From contig NC_133530.1 in NCBI RefSeq assembly GCF_048544455.1, positions 16,669,748 to 16,733,747 on the forward strand: a stretch of 64,000 bases of DNA. Direction: 5' to 3'. Made by a program: the position numbers and the translations under genes. The notes beneath the pieces are model-generated. The model was given only the letters and a program-made list of their open reading frames with translations. It was not told where the DNA came from and made no database searches. Shown one piece after another: positions 55,227 through 64,000 of this stretch. Every line of letters starts with the position of its first letter. Position 1 is the stretch's first letter. Source of the stretch: Silene latifolia (lineage: Eukaryota; Streptophyta; Magnoliopsida; Caryophyllales; Caryophyllaceae).

Positions 55227-55595
55227 CTTGCTGGGTAGTATTAGTAGTAGCCATAGATGGAAGAAAGATGGAGAAATCGTAAATAATTCAGTAATTAATT
55301 GATGTGTACAAAATTTACATTGGGACTTTCTGGTGTTCTGGATCGTCTTTTCTTTGTTTTTTGGATTGTCTGTTCTATGTCAGCCGCGTAAATAATTCTA
55401 CATTTCTAGTTTTCTACGAGTGCTCAATTGAGAAATTCTACAGGTGCCCATTTTGTTATTCGAATAAATGTGATGGAATTTGGGACGAACAAGTTTTGGC
55501 CTGAACCAAAAAACCTGATAATATCTAGTTGTGTTATGCAGTCGAAAAATTACGGTTTATCATCGACAATTTGAATGAATAATTCAAAATACCCC
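55227..55595 (-). pseudogene. Duplicated PEX13 promoter plus exon 1 fragment
   Basis: Matches 6648-6950 in the same orientation: CTTGCTGGGTAG, the initiator region (GTAGCCATAGATGGAAGAAAG), TGATGTGT(A)CAAAATTTACATTGG and TTGGATTGT...TCTATGTCAGCC. A block similar to 7220-7250 follows directly (TTTATCATCGACAATTTGAATGAAT), so about 260 bp present at 6950-7210 is missing. Only the first ten or so PEX13 codons are present, with changes (MATTNTTQQ). It stops at or near the exon 1 splice donor, where the TRIM LTR begins. Confidence 0.8.
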
Positions 55596-56623
55596 TTTTA
55601 TGCTCCTACCTAATCGACAATTTATACTAATCGACAAACAATTTAATCGACAAATAGAAACTAACAACTAATATCGAATCACTCACAATTAAATCGAAAC
55701 AACGAATTACCATTTGAGACTAAAAACTAAGATCGAACAACTAACAATTTAATCAAAACAACGAAACACTAGTCGAATAACAACTAAGGTCAAAATTACT
55801 AAAAGCTTAATCGAAACACCGAATTAAACTGACATGATCATGATAATTGATAAGATTAAACCGATTCACAGCCACCAATCTAGAACTCTAAGTCAATTAT
55901 TAGTGGGTATAACCGAGTTGAGGCAATGTTTAGTTCGACTAAGTGTGAAATCAACTTGTACACTAAAAATCGAACTCAACCCAAGTGAAAGTACTTGGAA
56001 TCATTGCTCAATCTCGACTCGTATGATTTAATGAGCCCTAGCTTTTCGCAAATTCTTTTTTTTTTTCCTATGTGCGAATACATGATTATGATGTATGAAT
56101 TGATAAGTTTGAAATTGACTCACATTTGAGCGAAAACTCAAGTGCAATTCTGAGCTCATTACATTTGAAAAATTGAAACTCAAACTCACTTTGTCATTAT
56201 ATTCTTTATATTTTTAAAAATTTGAATATAATTATAAAATCCCAACAAAAATCACAAATTATTGTGTAAGACCTTTTTACTTATAAGACTAGCCCATTAA
56301 TCAAAAGTCCAAATAGATTACTCAATAAATTTGTATAAAAATATTTTATTTTGATAACCAAAATTTTTAAATTGATAACTTGTATATTTAAATGTGTTAG
56401 TTTTTATCATTAAATGTCGAGTTGTTAAAATAAAATTAAAATATAAATGAAATTAAATTTTATAATTGGGCTTCTCTCTTTTTGGGCCAGTCATATGCTA
56501 TAGTACAGTCTTATAGGAGAGTTGCCGAACAAAAAATAATAGACAGAGAACACATAATTCAAATAAATAAAAAATTAAAAACTATATTAAGGAAGTAAAC
56601 GAAAATCCAAACGAACAATTTCA
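55596..56623. other. AT-rich intergenic DNA
   Basis: Nothing supportable; contains many repeats of (C)TAATCGA(A)ACAA between 55600 and 55830, but no clear unit. Confidence 0.45.
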
Positions 56624-56979
56624 GAGCATCTCCAATGGTTATCCAAAAGGACTTGCTTGCAAATAAAAAGAAATTCAAGCTACTTGCTTAACCATTGGAG
56701 CACTCCTATTGAACTAGCTTAAATTGAGCAACTAGCTCCATGGAGCTAGTAGCTCAAATGGTCCTACAAAAAAAATCTGCCAACTAAACTAATACACGTG
56801 GAAATAGGCATGAAGTACTATTGCATTTTCAGAAATGTTGTTGTGCATATGGGCCCATCTAAGCCACAACACTAGTAACTTACCATTGTAGTAGTTTCTA
56901 GCTTAAAAATATTGTAGCTTGAAAATCTTATGTGGCAATGGTACGCTAGTAGCAACTAGCTTACCATTGTGGATACTCT
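56624..56979 (-). mobile_element. MITE-like inverted-repeat element, copy C (complete ends)
   Basis: Inverted relative to copies A and B at 3.5-4.3 kb. Both ends are readable: GAGCATCTCCAATGGTTA on the left and, read inward from the right, GAGTATCCACAATGGTAA, giving imperfect terminal inverted repeats. About 356 bp, non-coding. Confidence 0.75.
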
Positions 56980-57441
56980 CATAAGTCACATCTAATCGAG
57001 GTTGGGCCGAACTTTGACCGAGCTGATTCCAATACTCCGAAAAAAAAATTGTCGAAAAAAAAATACTCCGAAAAACGGGTACCGGAATCGCGCTAAAGAG
57101 CAAAATGCACCTAGGCGCCAACCAAATTACCTCCATTAGCGTTTCTTCAAAGCTCTCTTCTCTCATTTGTGTTCCCATCTTCAGTTCCCTTGCATTAGAA
57201 GCTACATACGCATCATCTAGGTTAGATTTCGATCATTCGTTTCTCTTCTTCCCTTAATTTTGTTTTCCTAACTTTTGATTAAAAGTTTAAATTTGTTGAA
57301 TTTATTTTGTAATTGATGATCCATCGTTGTGCTTCTCAGTTCTCATTTGTAATTTTGTTTGATTATGCATTCTTGTGTAAGACGGTTTTACAAGGCGTAA
57401 ATTGCACTAGTTTAAACAAATTTTAATAACTACTCCGTTCC
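56980..57441 (+). other. Possible 5'-UTR exon of an interrupted plant gene
   Basis: CT-rich leader-like sequence 57120-57240 (TTCTTCAAAGCTCTCTTCTC...CATCTAG/GTTAGATTTCG) resembles a first non-coding exon with splice donor and T-rich intron start. No coding exon follows, because the copia LTR begins at 57442. Weak. Confidence 0.25.
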
Positions 57442-58960
57442 TGTTGAGTTTCTGGATTCAAGTACCTAAGAGGGGGAGGGGGTGAATTAGGTACTCTTTT
57501 AAAAATTTTAACTTCAACTTTATTGAATTAAAGTAAGTTAAGTGAACAAAAGAGATTAGAGGATACTTTGAATAATATTGAAAGATTGAACAAGTATCAC
57601 GATGAATGTTTGCTGAAGTATGAAAGCAACAATCGTTCTGACTGTATCTATTTGTCTCAGTTTGTGAAGTAAGACTGCAGACCAAATGCGACAGTATGAT
57701 GAACTGTTACTTCTAAGTTTAAGCGAAACAATACAAACAAACAAAGTAAAAAACAGCGGAAATAAAGTAAACACTTGAACACGAGATTTTTGAATTGGTT
57801 CGGCAAGAAGCTCAAGTGCCTACGTCCAATCTACCTTTTTATTACTTTCCTTTAGTGATCTACTCCGACAACTAAAAGACCCTTGTAATAAAAGACGCCA
57901 ACCTACTCCGGTTGCAAAGCTAGTACAAGAACTACTCCGTTCTTATGACAAGCTAACTCACAATCTACTCCGATTGCCAACTCACAACCTACTCCGGTTG
58001 TCAAGAGTAAAAGACTACTCCGTCCTAAACTCTACTAACACACTTAAAATGTAAAGGATCAAGTTTCCACTAACACATTCTTAACAAAGAATAGAGGTGG
58101 ACAACTTTTACAAGATCAACACTTTTAAGCAAGAGAGTTTAGTATAGAAAAGCAACAGTGGCCACGACTGTAGAAACTGAAGACACTTGAAGACTTTTAA
58201 AGTATTTTGCAAAGAACACGGTTTTAAGCTTTTAAAAACAATTTGCAAAACATGAAAGAATTAATTCAGAAAAGTCTTGGGAAATAATGAAGGAGGGACT
58301 CGGTATTTATAGAGGAGGTGAGTGAAGGGATTGCTAGGGTTTTTGAAGGGTCAAAGACCTCACATGTGAAGGGCAATAGCAACCACCTAAAAACTTGCAC
58401 CAAAAAGGAGTCTTTTGCAAAGGTAAGAATAGAGAAAGAAGGTTTGAAAGACAACCTTAAATGCTCATGCAATTTCAGAAAACAAAGGATGTGAGACAAG
58501 TCACATGATGACAAGTTAACACCAATATGGCAAAAAGCATTTTTTGTTTTCTTAAAAACCAAAGGATTGAATTTGCATAAAGAGGAAACATTTTGAATAA
58601 TTCAAACCACTCTTTATTGTATACTACCTCCTTAATAAAATCAGATTTTTATCTTTGAAAATAAGAGTCACGTGAAAGCATTTGAAAGATAAAAAGGAAG
58701 CTTCAAGTTTTTACGAGTTGTGGCGAAGTCCACTCAGCTGTTTGCTTGTTGAAGCAACAGTCATCTGGACTGTTTCTATTACTCTGCTATACTTAACTTT
58801 CTCACTTGTACATTAGATGACACACGACTAAATATAATGGGATAATAAACAACTTCAACACTTCTTAATCCAAGCTTGATTACATCATTAATCCTGAAAA
58901 GGTAAACTAAGATAACACAAATCAAATGGGCATGTTATCATCAACATAAGGAACCCAACA
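57442..58960 (-). repeat. 3' LTR of the SIRE-type element
   Basis: 1519 bp. Contains eight or so CTACTCCG(G/T/A)TT repeats at 57840-58030 and the GGGGTGAATTAGG block near 57480. Preceded on the minus strand by CAAAGGGGGAATT (polypurine tract). Confidence 0.85.
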
Positions 58961-59495
58961 AATTCCCCCTTTGATGATGACAAGCCCCAAACGAATGTAT
59001 AAGCAATGTAAACACCTTGATTCAAGAATTTTAATAAGCAAGATCAAATGATAGAGAAGGGACAATATTATCTTACCAAGGGCAAAAGCTATAATCAAAC
59101 TATCATGACAATTTTACATTGCCCCAAACAAGAATCAAGCTAAGAAGGTTAGACAAGCCATTAGTTTAATCAATAAGCAAGGAGATTTAGAGCATGAGTT
59201 TACCTTTTCCCCCTCTTGACATCATCAAAAGGATAGAGATGTCACAAGCATTAGAGTGCAAATAGTCATAAGAAAACACAAAAAGACACATGTAAATGTG
59301 ACAAGGTAACAAGGTCAACATCAACAAGGATTAAGCATATGCTAATCAAAGTTCAACAAAGCTAAATAGAGTTTAACATACACCACCAAATGTTCAAAAT
59401 AACAAGCAAGAAAACAAGTCTTAGAAAGGTACAACCGATGGAACAAAATAAGGGGGTACGGGTAAGGGTAAATAGGCCGAGAGGAGATGGAAAGG
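58961..59495 (-). other. Polypurine tract and 3'-untranslated interior of the SIRE-type element
   Basis: The polypurine tract at 58961-58975 is followed by non-coding A-rich sequence with CCCCCTTTGATGATG and CCCCCTCTTGACATCATC blocks. No ORF is supportable. Confidence 0.6.
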
Positions 59496-61199
59496 CTAAG
59501 GAGAGGAGGCTTGTTCACCATCCGAGCCACTACCCAACGGATCATCATCCACATTAGCATCTTCACCAACCTCTTTTGTTGACACAAGGGTGGAAATAAT
59601 ATCCACCTCACCACGGATGAGGTCCAAAGTAGAAGCAAGGGCCGAGATTGCCAAGTCCTTTTGACGAGCATCTTCCCTAATCCACGCACCTAACTCAGCC
59701 ACGGCATTGAGTACATCCCGCATATTACCCGTATTCCCTTGACTAGATGACCCAACTTCCGGGTCCTTCTTAATTTTCACAGAAATTAACTCATCATTCT
59801 CAACCTTGATAAGCATCTTCCCCATTTGCCCATCACTCATAACATCACACATATCCAATGAACCCAAGCTAGTATTCACTAAAACCCCGTGTGCCTTGAG
59901 CACAACCGATAACCACATTCCATAGGGTAAATGAATCAAGCTAGAAGAAGGTCGACGAAGCTTGGTCGAGATAAGATGAAAACGTTTAAACATTAGCCCA
60001 ACTAGGTTCACCTTCTTATGGGTAGCAATGTGATAGATTAAATATTGTAAGGCAATGGTGAGTTTTCCTCTATCACCCGAAGGGTAAATTGACCTACAAA
60101 GCATATTGAAAATAATTCGAAGAGGAGGAGGGATTTGGGTGTTGCTCACGGGTCCAGGAGAAACGGTTTTGGGACAAACGGTTTGGGCGATATTTAGGGG
60201 TGAGGCATACGGTAAAGCTATCCAAGTTTCGGAGGGAAGTTTGTCGTATCCTCCGACGGGAATATTAAGAGCAGTAGCGAAATCAGATTGAGTCAGTTTT
60301 AGAGGCTTACCGTTCACCTTAGCTGTAACAAATTCACCAGATTTATCAACCCTAACAGTTGCAAAGAACTGTATTACTTCGCTCACAAATACCGGCTCAC
60401 GCATTTCCAACAGCTTCTCCCAACCTTGAGCTAAAACCATATCACGGACAGAGTGAAAAGCAGGCGGCTCGAACCATGTTTGATTATACACCCGAGGAGA
60501 GTGAATTGCTTTGATGTTCATCAACCTTTCACAATTTTTGTAAATGGAAGTAGGGAGGTCGATACTCTCAAGGTGAGCCCAAACAATGGCTAGATCCCAC
60601 TTCGAGGTTAGGGATACCGGGTCGGAGGGAGCAAGATATACAAGCTTTTTCTTCAATGGTTTCGATTTTTTGTGAGGAGGTTCACTGGGATTTTCAATTG
60701 GGGTATCAATAATCGGGTTATCAACATTACTTTACTCGAGAGTTTCTGAAATTGGGGGTAATTGAGAGGAGGAGGCTTTTTCTTTTCTTTTGTTGTTCTT
60801 TTTCGCCGGAGTCGAGTCAGACTCGCCGGATTTCGACGGATTTTCATTCAAGTCAAATTCGGTTTCATCTTCAACATCTTCAACCAAAACAGTAACCGGT
60901 TCAGAGGAGGAGCTCGGAACAGTGGAGCTTTTCTTCCGACCACCACGAGCGCGTCGTCCTACCATTGTGGAGATGGGTATGTCGTCGGATGATGGAGGGT
61001 CAGTGGGTTTTGGTGATGGTTGAGGGCTAGGTGGATCTGGGTTTGTTGATGTCGTGTTTGAGGTTTGTGGAGGAAAGGCGTAAGATGTTTTGACAGGAGG
61101 CATGGTTGGAGTTGGTGATGTAGGCGGTTTTGATGTGACAGGGGAGGTAATTTTTGTGGGTTTAATTGGTATGGTTGTGTTAAAGGAGGTTTTTACCAT
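59496..61199 (-). pseudogene. SIRE env-like ORF (putative plant transposon protein), one internal stop
   Basis: One frame from ATG at 61199 to a stop at 59496-59498, interrupted by a single in-frame TAA at 60732-60734. The N-terminal ~150 residues are Pro/Ser/Thr-rich (PTKITSPVTSKPPTSPTPT) with basic runs (GRRARGGRKK). The second part begins around LVYLAPSDPVSLTSKWDLA and has FFATVRVDKSGEFVTAKVNG, LTQSDFATALNIPVGG and LPYGMWLSVVLKAHGV, which match the 'putative plant transposon protein' family found after pol in SIRE elements. A C-terminal coiled-coil-like helix (EDARQKDLAISALASTLDLI) follows. The env-like name is historical; no fusion peptide or strong transmembrane segment is evident. Confidence 0.75.
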
Positions 61200-61558
61200 T
61201 GTGGGTTAAGGGTAGGTTGGCTTTGATGGTGTTAATGGATTTGGGAGATGGAAGGGTAATTGGGTTTAGGTGATTTGGACGGGTAGTGATAGGTAGTGGG
61301 TTGAGGAATTTAATGGCCCATTTAATGAGGTAAGTGAGGTAGTTGGCCCGACTAGACAAAATTTAATCACTCGAAATAAAAACACAAGGTAGCATATAAT
61401 AAACGTAAATTTAGATATGAGGTTGAGTGATTACCGACTCACAAATACGGTGTCAATTTTTGGTCCAAACATGATGTCAATGCACTTAGAACACTTAATA
61501 ACATATATCCAAATTTAATTTAATTAATTAGGGAATTTTGTAAAACTCATACTAAAAA
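60657..61558 (-). other. Spacer and N-terminal part of env-like ORF region
   Basis: 61200-61558 is a non-coding spacer between the pol stop and the env-like ATG; 60657-61199 belongs to the first half of the env-like frame described separately. Confidence 0.5.
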
Positions 61559-62700
61559 TCACAAGCTATTAATTAACCCAATTTCTAGTCTAAATTTCTC
61601 AAAATGTTCTCTTGCAAGTGGCTTAGTAAAAATATCGGCAATTTGATTTTCGGTTTTGCAAAAGATAAGTTTAATATGTCCTTTTTCCACATGATCACGA
61701 ATAAAATGGTGACGAATATCAATATGTTTGGTTTTAGAGTGTTGAATAGGATTTTTGGAAATATTTATTGCACTCGTATTGTCACACATTAAAGGAATGG
61801 AGTCAAAAATAATACCAAAATCCAAAAGTTGTTGTTTTACCCAAAGGAGTTGAGAACAACAATGTGCCGCGCTAACGTACTCACTTTCGGCCGTAGAAAG
61901 AGCTACCGTGTTTTGTTTCTTTGAGGCCCAAGAAGTCAAGCAAGGACCCAAGAATGTTGCAATTCCGGAGGTACTCTTTCTATCCACCGTGCACCCCGCA
62001 TAGTCCGCGTCCGAAAAGCCTATAAGATCAAAAGGACAATGTAAAGGGTACCATAGGTAAAGATTTTGTGTTCCAATCAAATACCGAAGAATTCGTTTAA
62101 CGGCTTTGAAATGTGATTCTTTCGGATTTGCTTGGAACCTAGCACATAAACAAACACTAAAGAGAATGTCGGGACGACTTGCGGTCAAGTAAAGAAGTGA
62201 GCCTATCATACCTCTATACACCTTATCACTAACATTCTTACCGAGTTCATCTTTGTCCAATTTGGACCCGGCTACCATAGGTGTATCATGAGGCTTACCA
62301 TTAGTCATCCCAAATTTCTTAAGCATTTCCTTAATATACTTTTGTTGATGGATCATGATTCCATCCTTTGATTGCTTAATTTGGAGCCCAAGGAAGAATC
62401 CTAGCTCACCCATCATGCTCATTTCAAACTCCGATTTCATTAGTTCCGAAAAATATAAGTAAAGGAGTTCATTTGTTGCACCAAATATAATGTCATCAAC
62501 ATATACTTGTACAACCAACAGTTAAATCTGATTGTTGCTTCAAGAACAATGTTTTGTCAACGGAGCCTCTTTTAAAACCATTTTCAATAAGAAATTTAGA
62601 CAATCTATCATACCAACATCTTGGAGCTTGTTTTAAACCATAAAGAGCTTTATCTAATTTGAAAACATGGTTAGGCAAATCATTGTTCTCAAAACCCGGT
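61559..62700 (-). pseudogene. SIRE-type pol: C-terminal RT and RNase H, frameshifted
   Basis: RT tail blocks LDKALYGLKQAPRCWYDRLS and, after a frame change near 62515, VQVYVDDIIFGATN with the catalytic YVDD. LGFFLGLQIKQ, GMIGSLLYLTASRPDILFSV, ILRYLIGT and GFSDADYAGCTVDRKSTSG are the classic copia RT-RNase H blocks; the C terminus is HIKLIFCKTENQIADIFTKP then AREHFEKFRLEIGLI. Two frame changes (about 62710 and 62515) make it non-functional as read. Confidence 0.9.
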
Positions 62701-64000
62701 GGTTGCTCTACAAAGACATTTCTTCCAAATATCCATTTAAGAAAGCGGTTTTGACATCCATTTGGAAGAGTTTAATGCCTTTGTGAGCCGCAAAAGCTAT
62801 AAGTAATCGTATGGCCTCAAGTCTAGCTACCGGTGCATAGGTTTCATCGTAATCAATACCCTCTTGTTGGTTATAACCTTGCACCACTAGTCTAGCCTTG
62901 TTCCTTACAATTTCTCCCGAGTCATCAAGCTTGTTGCGAAAGACCCACCTAGTACCAATGACGGTACGATTAGGCGGTCTAGGGACTAGGTGCCATACCT
63001 CATTTCGTTTGAATTGATTGAGCTCATCTTGCATGGCAAGCACCCAATCTGCATCAGTCAAGGCGACTGTTACATTTGAAGGCTCAATTTGAGATAGGAA
63101 GGCATTATGGGCACAATACTCATTGAGGTGAGCGAGATTGTTGACGGATGATCTTGTTCGAATTCCCGAGTTGAGATCACTTGTAAGATTAGAGAGAGGA
63201 TGAGAGCTTTGATGTTTCCACTTCTTTGGAACAATGGCTTCTTGTTCCCCCTCAACATCGATCCGATGATTGTTTCTATTAGCCCTGGAAGGTTCTTCAT
63301 CCTCACTGTTTTGGGTTACTTGATTCGGAGGTGGATGCAACGATCGTTGGGTCTGTTGCTTCCAGAGAGGAATCGAAGTATTACGTGTTCCCCCGAGTTC
63401 TTTGCTCTCCTTTGAAGGTGACGGTCTCTGTGTCTGTTGCAATTCGGTCTTTGGGAGCTTCTTCATCCGTGAACACGAAGTCTTTTCGAACAAGACCAAT
63501 CTCAAACTCATCATCCTCGTCCTCATCATCATCATCCATGTTTTGTACCTGTCCAAGCACGCTAGATTCATCAAAAATGACATGGATGCTTTCTTCAATT
63601 AACAAGGTTCGTTTATTGTAAACTTTATAGGCCTTGCTTTGATCGGAGTATCCAATAAATACTCCTTCATCACTACGTGGATCGAACTTACCCAAGTTGT
63701 TTTTACCATTGTTGTGAACAAAACATTTGCTTCCAAAACATCTAAAATATGAAATGTTGGGTTTTCTTCCACGCAATGATTCATAGGGAGTTTTATTTAA
63801 AGTACTCCTTATCATGACACGATTATAAATGTAGCAAGCGGTATTTACCGCTTCGGCCCAAAAGTTCTTAGGCAACTTACTAGTTAATAACATTGTTCTA
63901 GCCATTCCTTCAAGGGTTCTATTCATCCTTTCAACCACACCATTTTGTTGTGGGGTTCTAGGAGCCGAGAAGTTATGGTCTACACCATTGTCATCACAAT
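62701..64000 (-). pseudogene. SIRE-type pol: integrase C terminus and N-terminal RT, frameshifted, partial
   Basis: The window edge cuts the integrase; the first readable block is NFSAPRTPQQNGVVERMNRT with the catalytic Glu, followed by FWAEAVNTACYIYNR and YFRCFGSKCFVHN. An acidic linker ([12 protein letters not shown]) follows, then a frame change near 63400. RT begins [53 protein letters not shown] and [16 protein letters not shown], with another frame change near 62710. Confidence 0.9.

Larger units (their letters stand above)
57442..64000 (-). mobile_element. SIRE/Maximus-type Ty1/copia element, 3' part, runs off the right edge
   Basis: On the minus strand: integrase and RT-RNase H (64000 to 61559), an env-like ORF (61199-59496), polypurine tract (58961-58975) and 3' LTR (58960-57442, TGTTGGGTTCC...GAAACTCAACA). 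The order pol, env-like ORF, LTR and the LTR motif AGAGGGGG(A)GGGGGTGAATTAGG are typical of SIRE elements. The 5' LTR and gag lie beyond the window, so the target duplication cannot be checked (candidate GTTCC at 57437-57441). Confidence 0.85.

Overview
The window is nuclear DNA of a flowering plant: genes with GT-AG introns, a plant-type PEX13, a wall-associated receptor kinase (WAK), plant mariner, hAT and Mutator-type elements, LINEs, and several plant LTR-retrotransposon lineages. The dual-RNase-H Tat element with antisense extra genes resembles Retand/Ogre elements, and I tentatively suggest Caryophyllales; that is inference, not proof. No tRNA or rRNA gene, CRISPR array or bacterial operon was seen.

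Layout. 1-2019: right part of a mariner-like element (broken transposase end, antisense 155-codon ORF, terminal inverted repeat). 2539-6673 (-): intact five-exon PEX13, with short inverted-repeat elements in intron 3 and a four-copy ~172-bp tandem array in intron 1. 6.7-9.3 kb: AT-rich intergenic DNA with one MITE. 9.3-11.57 kb: LTR-like remnant of a Ty3/gypsy element. 11571-14213: small LTR element whose interior is a large inverted repeat of coding-derived sequence (hairpin architecture). 15345-20543 (-): intact three-exon WAK gene, its large intron holding a LINE and fold-back elements. 20.5-27.4 kb: a tandem duplicate of the WAK 5' region, decayed to a pseudogene and broken up by a Mutator-type element, a MITE and an hAT-like element that itself contains two nested LINEs.

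27.4-55.2 kb is a three-level nest, each upper level supported by a 5-bp target duplication: a minus-strand TRIM (outermost, oldest) holds a ~7.9-kb LTR element (27605-54814 including its own insert, duplication ATTAT). That element's 5' LTR holds a 19.3-kb Tat-lineage element (28156-47434, duplication AAAGG). The Tat element has gag-pro-RT-RNaseH-aRNaseH-integrase on + (one frameshift in gag, one before RT, two in-frame stops) and two intron-containing genes on -. The middle element has Tekay-like ends (initiator-Met primer site) but only one visible gene, an ATHILA-ORF1-like protein, and carries arrays of the palindrome TACTCGATCGAGTA spaced 19-22 bp in its LTRs and at two internal sites.

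55.2-57.4 kb: a duplicated piece of the PEX13 promoter/exon 1, AT-rich DNA and another inverted-repeat element. 57442-64000 (-): 3' part of a SIRE/Maximus-type copia element (LTR, env-like ORF with one internal stop, frameshifted pol) running off the right edge.

Only PEX13 and the WAK gene look like intact host genes. The most unusual structures are the hairpin retroelement at 11.6-14.2 kb, the antisense genes of the Tat element with an LTR-U3-like promoter of their own, and the helically phased palindrome arrays of the middle element.
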